From NCBI GenBank assembly GCA_964395045.1, contig CAYNBE010000117.1, forward strand, positions 1-11,650: a stretch of 11,650 bases of DNA, read 5' to 3'. The DNA is from UBA1413 sp964395045 (GTDB lineage Bacteria; Bacteroidota; Bacteroidia; Bacteroidales; Prolixibacteraceae). The notes beneath the pieces are model-generated. The model searched no databases and was not told the DNA's origin. It saw nothing but the letters and a program-made list of their open reading frames with translations. A program made the translations under genes and the position numbers. Below are positions 1-6,903 of this stretch, one piece after another (positions within the stretch are counted from its first letter, which is position 1; each line of letters begins with the position of its first letter).

Positions 1-2
1 AA

Positions 3-2699
3 GGAGGGTATTATACGCATTATGTTGATAACACCCATCCCAAGTCTACGGATACAAATAACAACTACGGGACAGCCGAAAAACCAAGAAAAACTCTTCC
101 CAAAGCAGATAACATCCCGGCAGGTTCAGTGATTGAGTTCCATGGCGGACCATATACTATAGGTTATTTGATCCTCAGGGTAACAGGCACGGCAGATATG
201 CCCATATTCATTCGTGGTGCATCGCCTGACGAACGCATTGTGATCAATACCAGTAATTTTTACCTGAACAGCCAGTATGTTATTATGGAAAATTTTAAAA
301 TGAGCTTATGCGTACGTTCTTTTATTGACCAGCAGGCCCATCATATTTCAGTAAGGAACATAGATTCAAAGGGGTTAAGCGCTCTTTCCTGGGATGGCGG
401 ATGTTCTGAGGATATTGTATTCTATTCTATCTACAACAACTCTGAATCATTTGATCCCGCAGATGGCCCCTTTGATGAATCAGACGGTGGGGGCATCGGT
501 ATTAATCTTGGTTCAAACAGGATATGGACCATCGACAATATTATAACAAGGGCTGGTGGTGATGCTGTCGGAGGAGGACATGCTGCAAATTATACTGCAA
601 AAAATTATTATGTCGGGAGAAATATTATGCATACCTGCGGGGAAAATGCCATTGATGTAAAAGAGGTGGATAACATAATCATTTCAGAAAATGTGATGTA
701 TAATTTCAAGGGATGGTCCTCCGGGTCCGACGGCACAGCGGTTGTTTTTCATTACGGGCCTAAATATTCGCCAAAGAATGTATGGTTCATGTTTAATGAA
801 ATATTTGATTGTTCGGCAAAAGCAATCCAGGTTGGTGGTGGCCAAGAGTATGATATACACATCATCGGAAATTTGATACACGATATCCACAACCAGGAGA
901 ATACCGCCGATGGCTATTCATCGTGGTCAAGCCGAAAAGTATATCTGGTCAATAATACCTTCCACAATATTGATAATGCCGTGCGATCGAGGATTGACGC
1001 AACAGGTGGGATGCTGTTTGCGTACAACAATATTTTCTCAAAGGTAAGCGAAGGGGGATATCATGTGTTCATTAGCGGATCAAACCATATGGCAAATTCG
1101 GTTATTGAAAACAACCTCTTTTTTCAACCCGGTGGCAAAGCGAACATTATTTGGGGATCAACCCCTTATTCGCTCGAACAGTTCATCAGCAATACAACAC
1201 AAGGGAAAGGGTGCGTTGAAGGAAACCCGCTTTTCGTAAATGCACAGGAGGTGAACTTCCGTTTACAACCAGGTTCAGCGGCTATTGACCGGGCCGATGA
1301 GAGCACATTGTATCAACAATTTCAGGATACCTACAAACTGGATATCCGTTTTGACAAGGATGGTACGGCCCGTCCCAAAGATTCAGCATGGGATATCGGG
1401 GCATATGAATATAAGTATGAGGGTGATGATACCGAACCTCCTTCTCAACCGACAGGTTTGTCGGCAAACTCGGTAACTCATTCAAATTTCATTTTAAGCT
1501 GGAACGCCTCAACCGATAATGCAGGGGTTATAGTTTATGAAGTATTCAAAAACGGAATATCCTTAGGAACTACAACTTCCACGTCAATGGCTGTCACCGG
1601 GTTAGCAGCCTCAACAACTTATGCTATGACGGTAAGGGCGCGTGATGCAGCCCGAAACTGGTCGGTCCATAGTATTGCATTAAATGTCACTACTGAAGCA
1701 CAAACTGATTTCCTGGCACCAGCTATTCCAACCGGATTGGTTGCGGGCAATATATCCGCATCGGGCTTTACCTTGAGTTGGACTCCATCGACCGATAATG
1801 TGGAGGTCACCGGTTATGACGTTTACATGAATGATACATTGATTGCTTCAGTTACAGTGAATTCGGCAACGATTACAGGTTTAAAACCGTCGGCTGCCTG
1901 TTCAATAACTGTTAAAGCCAGAGATGCTGCCGGCAATATATCTGGACTAAGTGCTGCTTTGGAGGTTAAAACGCTTAGCGGATGGACAACAACCGCAAAA
2001 TTTCAGTCATTTGATGTATCGACTCAAACCGGGAAATTCACGGCAGAGTTTGACGCAATCCCAAACTCGGCTAACATGGATGGGGTCACAGCCATAATCA
2101 ACGGAACAGCAACCAAATACAGCGATTTGGCCTGTTCTGTACTGTTTGATGTTTCGGGTAAAATTAAAGCGTTGAATGGAAGCAGCTACTCATCAGCAAA
2201 TGACCTGTTTTACACAGTCGGAAAGAAATACCATTTCCGCCTGGTCATCAACATCCCTGAACACACGTACAGCATTTTTGTCACCCCGCAGGATGGGATG
2301 GAGGTAACTATAGGCATGAATTACGCATTTCGCACTTCTCAGGCAGGTGCAACAAAGCTTACCGGCTGGGCATTTATTGCGGAAACAGGGGCACACACAA
2401 TAGACAATGTCATATTCAGTAATGATGTTGTAGAGATAATTGAAATTTGTGGGATAGCTGACTGCGAGAGAATCTTCCCAAACCCTGCTTCCGGAAGAGT
2501 TACAATCCCTTTAGGGGAAAAAGGTCCGGAACCTTTTGTTGTTCGGATTTATTCAGTTACAGGGCAGCTGGTCTATGAGAGAACCAATGTCCATGACAAT
2601 CAGATCGTAGTTTATCTGCCAGGTTATGATCCGGGCATTTACCTTGTAAGGGTAGTTTCAGGAAAGAAAATGCAGGTACATCAGCTTATATTAAAATGA
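3..2699 (+). CDS. Secreted right-handed beta-helix protein, probable polysaccharide lyase or hydrolase, with FN3 domains and type IX sorting tail (5' partial)
   Basis: The reading frame is open from the first complete codon at position 3, giving 898 residues, so the gene begins upstream of the window. The GTG at 129 is an ordinary valine codon: the 42 codons before it encode beta-helix sequence (YYVDNTHPKSTD, GTAEKPRKTLP). Domains in order: a parallel beta-helix (about 3-1425) with repeated short strands rich in NN, NI and G, closing with a DIGAYEY motif; two fibronectin type III domains (about 1430-1705 and 1710-1970), both with STDN and ARDAA signatures; a beta-rich domain of about 150 residues (about 1978-2430), probably a jelly-roll or carbohydrate-binding module; and a type IX secretion sorting domain (about 2464-2696, FPNPASG, then IYSVTGQLVYE, GIYLVRV). 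This architecture indicates export to the cell surface or medium and action on a polysaccharide. Beta-helix folds occur in several lyase and hydrolase families, and I cannot identify catalytic residues or substrate. Confidence 0.85.
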   Translation, partial: GGYYTHYVDNTHPKSTDTNNNYGTAEKPRKTLPKADNIPAGSVIEFHGGPYTIGYLILRVTGTADMPIFIRGASPDERIVINTSNFYLNSQYVIMENFKMSLCVRSFIDQQAHHISVRNIDSKGLSALSWDGGCSEDIVFYSIYNNSESFDPADGPFDESDGGGIGINLGSNRIWTIDNIITRAGGDAVGGGHAANYTAKNYYVGRNIMHTCGENAIDVKEVDNIIISENVMYNFKGWSSGSDGTAVVFHYGPKYSPKNVWFMFNEIFDCSAKAIQVGGGQEYDIHIIGNLIHDIHNQENTADGYSSWSSRKVYLVNNTFHNIDNAVRSRIDATGGMLFAYNNIFSKVSEGGYHVFISGSNHMANSVIENNLFFQPGGKANIIWGSTPYSLEQFISNTTQGKGCVEGNPLFVNAQEVNFRLQPGSAAIDRADESTLYQQFQDTYKLDIRFDKDGTARPKDSAWDIGAYEYKYEGDDTEPPSQPTGLSANSVTHSNFILSWNASTDNAGVIVYEVFKNGISLGTTTSTSMAVTGLAASTTYAMTVRARDAARNWSVHSIALNVTTEAQTDFLAPAIPTGLVAGNISASGFTLSWTPSTDNVEVTGYDVYMNDTLIASVTVNSATITGLKPSAACSITVKARDAAGNISGLSAALEVKTLSGWTTTAKFQSFDVSTQTGKFTAEFDAIPNSANMDGVTAIINGTATKYSDLACSVLFDVSGKIKALNGSSYSSANDLFYTVGKKYHFRLVINIPEHTYSIFVTPQDGMEVTIGMNYAFRTSQAGATKLTGWAFIAETGAHTIDNVIFSNDVVEIIEICGIADCERIFPNPASGRVTIPLGEKGPEPFVVRIYSVTGQLVYERTNVHDNQIVVYLPGYDPGIYLVRVVSGKKMQVHQLILK

Positions 2700-2737
2700 A
2701 AGAGGTTTGTTTCAAAGCGGGTCAGTAAAGGTGAAAA

Positions 2738-2760
2738 GTAACCTGGTGCTTCCAGGTTGC
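2738..2760 (+). terminator. Hairpin between the beta-helix gene and the isomerase-like gene
   Basis: A perfect 7-bp inverted repeat, AACCTGG at 2740-2746 and CCAGGTT at 2752-2758, encloses a 5-base loop (TGCTT). A T-G wobble and a G-C pair extend the stem to 2738 and 2760. It lies in the 90-bp gap, 38 bases after the upstream stop codon and 29 bases before the next start. Only a short interrupted T-rich stretch (CCTTTGAGCCTTTC) follows, so it could be a weak terminator, an attenuator or an mRNA-stabilising structure. No clear Bacteroidetes-type promoter (TTTG, then TAnnTTTG) was found in the gap. Confidence 0.4.
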
Positions 2761-2789
2761 CTTTGAGCCTTTCAAATTAAATAATAGAG

Positions 2790-3755
2790 ATGGATTTAAA
2801 CAGAAGAGATTTTCTGAAGATGACTTCAGCATCCGTAACAGGAATAGGTATAAGCCCGAAATTAATGGATGGCAGACTGAATACGATTCCTTACCCGATA
2901 TCTATTTTTTCATTATGCCTGCAATTCCTGGATTATGACCAATTGGGTGAGGTTGTTGCATCACTGGGATTCGACGGTGCAGAACTGGTTATTAGAGAAG
3001 GAAGACACATTGAGCCGGAAAAGGTTAAAACGGATTTGCCGAAAGCAGTTAAAGCATTGCGCAGGGCGGGAGTTGAGGTTCCAATGATCGTAACCGGTAT
3101 AAATGAAGCCAGCCATCCGTTGACCGAAGATATTTTAGGAACTGCCGCAAACCAGGGAATTAAATATTACCGGATGGGAAAATATGGTTATGATGACAAA
3201 CAACCTGTTTTTAAAAATCTTGAAAACTATAAAAGAAAGCTGGAAGAACTGGAACCGATCAATCGAAAATATCAGATAAAAGCTGGTTATCAGAACCATT
3301 CGGGACCATGGGGAATGGTGGGGGGAGCCGTCTGGGACTTGTACTTTTTAATGAAAGATTTTGATCCGGAATACATCGGGGTGCAATACGATAACATGCA
3401 TGCAACCGCAGAGGGTGGCTTTTCCTGGGTACAGGCCCTGGAAGTAATTTTTCCTTGGATAAACAGCCTGGCAATCAAAGATTTTCTTTGGGGATGGAAC
3501 CCCAAAAAAGAACGATGGGAAACCAGGTTGATGCCTTTGGGGGAAGGGATGGTAAATTACAAAAAGTTCATTGGGAAAATTGAATCCATCCTTTGTGCCT
3601 TACCTGTCACAATCCACTGTGAATATGATCTGGGAGGGGCTGAATCAGGCAGTACAAATCCATCCATGCCAAAAGGGGATATTTACAGACTCCTGAAAAA
3701 AGACCTGGAGTATTTTAAAAATCATATCATCGGCAAAATATATGGAAAAGAATAA
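2790..3755 (+). CDS. Tat-exported TIM-barrel sugar isomerase/epimerase-like protein (xylose isomerase-like/AP endonuclease 2 superfamily)
   Basis: This is a 321-residue protein, a normal length for the family. The N-terminus carries a twin-arginine motif (NRRDFLK, residues 4-10) followed by a short, weakly hydrophobic stretch, so export of the folded, probably metal-loaded, protein to the periplasm is likely. The rest fits a single xylose isomerase-like TIM barrel: FDGAELVI (61-68), GYQNHSG (166-172), QYDNMHA (199-205), LAIKDF (227-232), LGEG (250-253) and IHCEYD (265-270). N169/H170, D201/H204 and H266/E268 are the candidate metal and substrate ligands. Members of this superfamily isomerise or epimerise sugars, and some act as lyases on 3-keto-glycosides. 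The gene overlaps the downstream oxidoreductase by 14 bp, which suggests translational coupling and joint function. The exact reaction cannot be read from the sequence; an epimerase, isomerase or lyase role are all open. Confidence 0.85.
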   Translation: MDLNRRDFLKMTSASVTGIGISPKLMDGRLNTIPYPISIFSLCLQFLDYDQLGEVVASLGFDGAELVIREGRHIEPEKVKTDLPKAVKALRRAGVEVPMIVTGINEASHPLTEDILGTAANQGIKYYRMGKYGYDDKQPVFKNLENYKRKLEELEPINRKYQIKAGYQNHSGPWGMVGGAVWDLYFLMKDFDPEYIGVQYDNMHATAEGGFSWVQALEVIFPWINSLAIKDFLWGWNPKKERWETRLMPLGEGMVNYKKFIGKIESILCALPVTIHCEYDLGGAESGSTNPSMPKGDIYRLLKKDLEYFKNHIIGKIYGKE

Positions 3756-5268
3756 AATTTCGCGTAGGGATACCTTAAAAGCCCTTGCGACTTTACCTGT
3801 CCTTGGGTATTTTTCAAACCGTTTCTATGTGAAATACAAAACCGAAATAAATGTTCCGGATATTAGCCGGATGCAACTGGAACTGGGAAGTACTTCTGTA
3901 CAGATTCCTTCTACCACTTACGTTTCCAAAGGCCCTGAAATACGACTTGGAATTGTAGGCAACGGATTCCGGGGCCCGCAGGTATTAAGGGCATTTGGAT
4001 TTGCCGGCAGGGAATGGGCCGGCGATAAGTTTGAGAATGGAAAACCAAATTCAAGGTTAAGGAGTTTTTTTAATCAGGATGACTTTCGAGTGGTCATCAC
4101 AGGCGTTTGTGATACCTATTCCCCCCGTGCGGAAGAAGCGGCAGAAATTGCATCAAGCCCCTTCCGTTCCGGAGGGGCCAGGCAGGCTGAACCTCCCAGG
4201 ATTTATCCCACATACAGGGATATGCTGGCTGATAACCAGCTGGATGCAATTGTAATTATGACACCCGATCACTGGCATGCAAAAATGGCTATTGATGCTG
4301 CACGGGCCGGTAAACATGTCTATCTCGAAAAACCAATGTGCCAGACGGCCGAAGAAGCCAAAGCACTGAGGGATGTTGTCAGGGAGACAGGTATCATCCT
4401 GCAGGTCGGGCATCAAAACAGGCAACAGGCCAGTTATATTATGGCAAAGGAAATTATCGATAAAAAAATTCTCGGGACGGTTTCCATGATCGAAACTTTT
4501 ACCAATAATAACAGCGACAATGGTGCATGGAACAGAGGGATTCCGGAAAAGGCAAACGCATCGAATGTGAACTGGAAAGAATTTCTGGGGGACAAAAGTT
4601 GGTGTGAACCCGATTTCGATAAATATTTCAACTGGCAGAAATGGTTTGAATACGGAACCGGACCTGCCGGTAATCAGTTTACCCACTCGTATGACGGTGT
4701 GAACCAGATTTTCGGGCTAGGTATTCCCAAACGGGTAATAGCTACCGGAGGAAATTACTTCTTCAAAGATCCCCGCGATATTCCTGATGTCCTGAATGCT
4801 GTTTTTGATTATCCCGATAAAGGCCTGACCCTGACTTACGACTGTTCTTTGCTTTGCAGCAAAAGAAGGAATATCTGTTTCCTTGGAAAAGATGCCTCGA
4901 TGGAGGTGGATGCCGGTGTTGTTGTTTTCCCGGATCCAAAATCGGATAAATATATGAAAGATAGTACCGATCCTGATATCCCTATGTTCACATATAACCC
5001 AAAGTCGAATGAAATTGACGCTGTTACATCTGCTACGGAAAAATATTATCACGACAGGGGATTTGGCTATACTTACTACAAAGGAGAACCTATCGACGGC
5101 ACCTATCTACATGTGAAAGAGTGGCTGCATTGTATCAGGAATGGGATTCAGCCAAGCTGTAATGTTGAACGAGGATTTGAGGAGACCACTACTTTTTATA
5201 TGGCCAATCTGGCATACCTGCAAAAAAGAATGGTAGAATGGGATGCTGAAAATGAGAAGATTATCTAA
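3742..5268 (+). CDS. Tat-exported Gfo/Idh/MocA-family NAD(P)-dependent oxidoreductase
   Basis: The product has 508 residues. The N-terminus (SRRDTLKALATLPVLGYF, residues 7-24) resembles a Tat signal, with Thr in place of the usual Phe after the arginines. A linker of about 40 residues follows, then a Rossmann fold with the dinucleotide-binding motif GNGFRG (73-78). Further family marks are PTYRDMLA (146-153), TPDHWHA (164-170), the catalytic EKP motif (186-188) and GHQNR (213-217). The C-terminal half is the alpha/beta substrate domain with GTGPAGNQFTHSYD. Family members oxidise or reduce sugars, sugar derivatives or inositols. Tat export would let the enzyme fold with its bound nucleotide in the cytoplasm first, as known for Zymomonas glucose-fructose oxidoreductase. 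The start lies inside the end of the preceding gene and the next gene begins 12 bp after the stop, so an operon is likely. The substrate is unknown. Confidence 0.9.
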   Translation: MEKNKISRRDTLKALATLPVLGYFSNRFYVKYKTEINVPDISRMQLELGSTSVQIPSTTYVSKGPEIRLGIVGNGFRGPQVLRAFGFAGREWAGDKFENGKPNSRLRSFFNQDDFRVVITGVCDTYSPRAEEAAEIASSPFRSGGARQAEPPRIYPTYRDMLADNQLDAIVIMTPDHWHAKMAIDAARAGKHVYLEKPMCQTAEEAKALRDVVRETGIILQVGHQNRQQASYIMAKEIIDKKILGTVSMIETFTNNNSDNGAWNRGIPEKANASNVNWKEFLGDKSWCEPDFDKYFNWQKWFEYGTGPAGNQFTHSYDGVNQIFGLGIPKRVIATGGNYFFKDPRDIPDVLNAVFDYPDKGLTLTYDCSLLCSKRRNICFLGKDASMEVDAGVVVFPDPKSDKYMKDSTDPDIPMFTYNPKSNEIDAVTSATEKYYHDRGFGYTYYKGEPIDGTYLHVKEWLHCIRNGIQPSCNVERGFEETTTFYMANLAYLQKRMVEWDAENEKII

Positions 5269-5280
5269 GACGCAGTTATC

Positions 5281-5790
5281 ATGAAAAACACAAAATATAC
5301 GACGTGGCAGGTGAGCGCCCTTGTAATGGTAAGGGTATTGATCGGGTGGCACTTCCTTTACGAAGGTCTTGTGAAAATCGTTGATCCTTACTGGACAGCA
5401 GCTTCTTTTTTATCGGCAGCGCAGGGACCTTTTGCAACTTTTTTCAAGGGATTGGCTGCAAATCCTGTTCGTTTGAATATTGTTAACTTTTGTAATGAAT
5501 GGGGATTGGTAGTGGTCGGCCTGAGCCTGATGATTGGGATATTAAGCCGTTGGGCATGTATTGGAGGTATGGTATTGCTGCTGCTGTATTATATAAGCAA
5601 TCCTCCTTTCATTGGATTAACTCCATCTGCGATATCAGAAGGAAGCTATTTGATTGTCAATAAAAATCTGATTGAGCTTTTCACACTTTTCATTTTATTC
5701 ATTTTCCCGACGGATCATATCATCGGGTTGGGAAGATTGTTTTCCAGCGGAATCAAAGAAAAAACTAAGATTGGAAATTGCAACAATTAA
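5281..5790 (+). CDS. DoxX-family integral membrane protein
   Basis: This is a 169-residue hydrophobic protein with four predicted membrane segments, at about 12-30, 66-88, 91-107 and 129-147. The first helix has the DoxX-like pattern RVLIGWHFLYEGLVK (18-32), and the last is preceded by VNKNLIEL (126-133), which I recall from DoxX proteins of Bacteroidetes. The family is named after a subunit of archaeal thiosulfate:quinone oxidoreductase; most bacterial members have no proven role but are suspected to work in membrane redox processes. The gene sits 12 bp after an exported oxidoreductase and 4 bp before a secreted PHP protein. That position suggests a role in electron transfer to quinone or in supporting the periplasmic enzymes. 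This role is inference. The family assignment rests on length, topology and motifs. Confidence 0.8.
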   Translation: MKNTKYTTWQVSALVMVRVLIGWHFLYEGLVKIVDPYWTAASFLSAAQGPFATFFKGLAANPVRLNIVNFCNEWGLVVVGLSLMIGILSRWACIGGMVLLLLYYISNPPFIGLTPSAISEGSYLIVNKNLIELFTLFILFIFPTDHIIGLGRLFSSGIKEKTKIGNCNN

Positions 5791-5794
5791 AAAC

Positions 5795-6874
5795 ATGAAT
5801 ATGAAGGTCATATGGTTACTCCTGCTGATATTGACACAATGTGTTTGGTTAGGTAATGCACAACGCAGGGAAGTAGCACATACACAGAGCCTGTTGGCAG
5901 GAGGATATCATGTATATTTCGGGACTTTGCACAATCATTCGAACGTTTCTGATGGTTTGGGGACTCCGCATGAAGCTTATTATTATGCTTTCAGGTACAG
6001 CGATTTTGATTTCTTTGGCCTGGCAGATCATGATTTGAAAATCGAGCCTTCAGAATGGGAAGCCATGAAGAAGGCAGCAGATGAATTTAACCGGGATGGC
6101 GTGTTTATAACATTCAGGGGATTCGAATGGTCGGGCGATGCAGGCCATGTAGCTGTAATCAATTCTGATGAATACTGTTCCTGCAATGTAGCACCTGAAA
6201 ACACATTCACAGGGTTGCTGAACTGGGTGAACCGGCATGAATGTGTTGCTTTTTTTAACCATCCCGGACGGGAAGATGAATATCACAATGAGTTTAACCA
6301 TTTTACAGATACTCCATTAGATAAACTTGTAGGGATGGAATTGTGGAACGGGCGCAGTGACTTTAGCCGGTACTTTTACAACGATGGCTATTTCACCGGG
6401 GATAGCAGATTATCATTCTTTGATGAGGCTCTTTCCAGGGGATGGAGGATCGGCGCAGCAGGTTCGGAAGACAACCACCGGGGAGATTTTGGAAATTTTA
6501 CCCGGAAACGGATGGCTGTCCTGGCTGATACCCTGACACGCAGCGCTTTGTACGGTGCTCTGAAAAGTCGAAGGTTCTATTCTACTTTGGATAAAACCCT
6601 GGCTTTGTCTTTTAAAGTTGACGGGAATGAAATGGGATCGGTCATTCATGCCGGGGCCCATGATTTCCGGATTATGGCCCTTGACAATGAGAGCGAGTTA
6701 TTTACACAGGTTCAGTTATATAAAAACGGAATCCTGTTCAAGGAGTGGCAGATCATTAAGATGGATATTTCTATCGGTGAAAAGTTCGAAACCTCTCCGG
6801 GCGATTATTTTTATGTGAAAGTGACCCAAGAGGATGGCGATGAGGCCATTTCTTCACCGGTATTTATTCAATAG
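5795..6874 (+). CDS. Secreted PHP-domain metal-dependent hydrolase (CehA/McbA-like)
   Basis: The ATG at 5795 is chosen because it directly precedes a classical Sec signal peptide (lysine at residue 4, hydrophobic core 5-19, probable cleavage after GNA at about residue 22) and lies 4 bp after the DoxX stop. An earlier in-frame ATG at 5672 would add 41 residues wholly inside the DoxX gene and bury the signal. The 359-residue product has the PHP metal motifs: LHNHSNVSDG (45-54), GLADHD (75-80), E111 and H118 around RGFEWSGDAGH, NHP (155-157) and SEDNH (224-228). PHP proteins bind two or three metal ions and hydrolyse phosphoesters or, in the CehA/McbA branch, carbamate or amide-type bonds. The last 100 residues look like a small beta domain. 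Export and operon position suggest removal of a substituent from a glycan or metabolite; the substrate is unknown. Confidence 0.85.
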   Translation: MNMKVIWLLLLILTQCVWLGNAQRREVAHTQSLLAGGYHVYFGTLHNHSNVSDGLGTPHEAYYYAFRYSDFDFFGLADHDLKIEPSEWEAMKKAADEFNRDGVFITFRGFEWSGDAGHVAVINSDEYCSCNVAPENTFTGLLNWVNRHECVAFFNHPGREDEYHNEFNHFTDTPLDKLVGMELWNGRSDFSRYFYNDGYFTGDSRLSFFDEALSRGWRIGAAGSEDNHRGDFGNFTRKRMAVLADTLTRSALYGALKSRRFYSTLDKTLALSFKVDGNEMGSVIHAGAHDFRIMALDNESELFTQVQLYKNGILFKEWQIIKMDISIGEKFETSPGDYFYVKVTQEDGDEAISSPVFIQ

Positions 6875-6903
6875 TAGGATAACAAATCAAATAATTTTCA
6901 GGG

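Noticed and set aside
129..131. GTG as the start of the beta-helix gene
   Set aside because: The frame is open to the window edge and the upstream codons encode typical beta-helix sequence, so this is an internal valine codon.
4153..4686. Antisense open frame of 177 codons opposite the oxidoreductase gene
   Set aside because: It lies entirely opposite a strongly conserved coding gene, has a cysteine- and phenylalanine-rich composition with no recognisable motif, and is best explained as a shadow frame.
5672..5794. Upstream ATG extending the PHP gene by 41 residues
   Set aside because: The extension lies wholly within the DoxX gene apart from a few bases, has no secretion features, and would bury a clear signal peptide starting at 5795.
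5795..5860. Lipoprotein signal on the PHP protein (LTQC)
   Set aside because: Gln before the Cys does not fit the lipobox, while a Sec signal peptidase I site (GNA) follows a few residues later.
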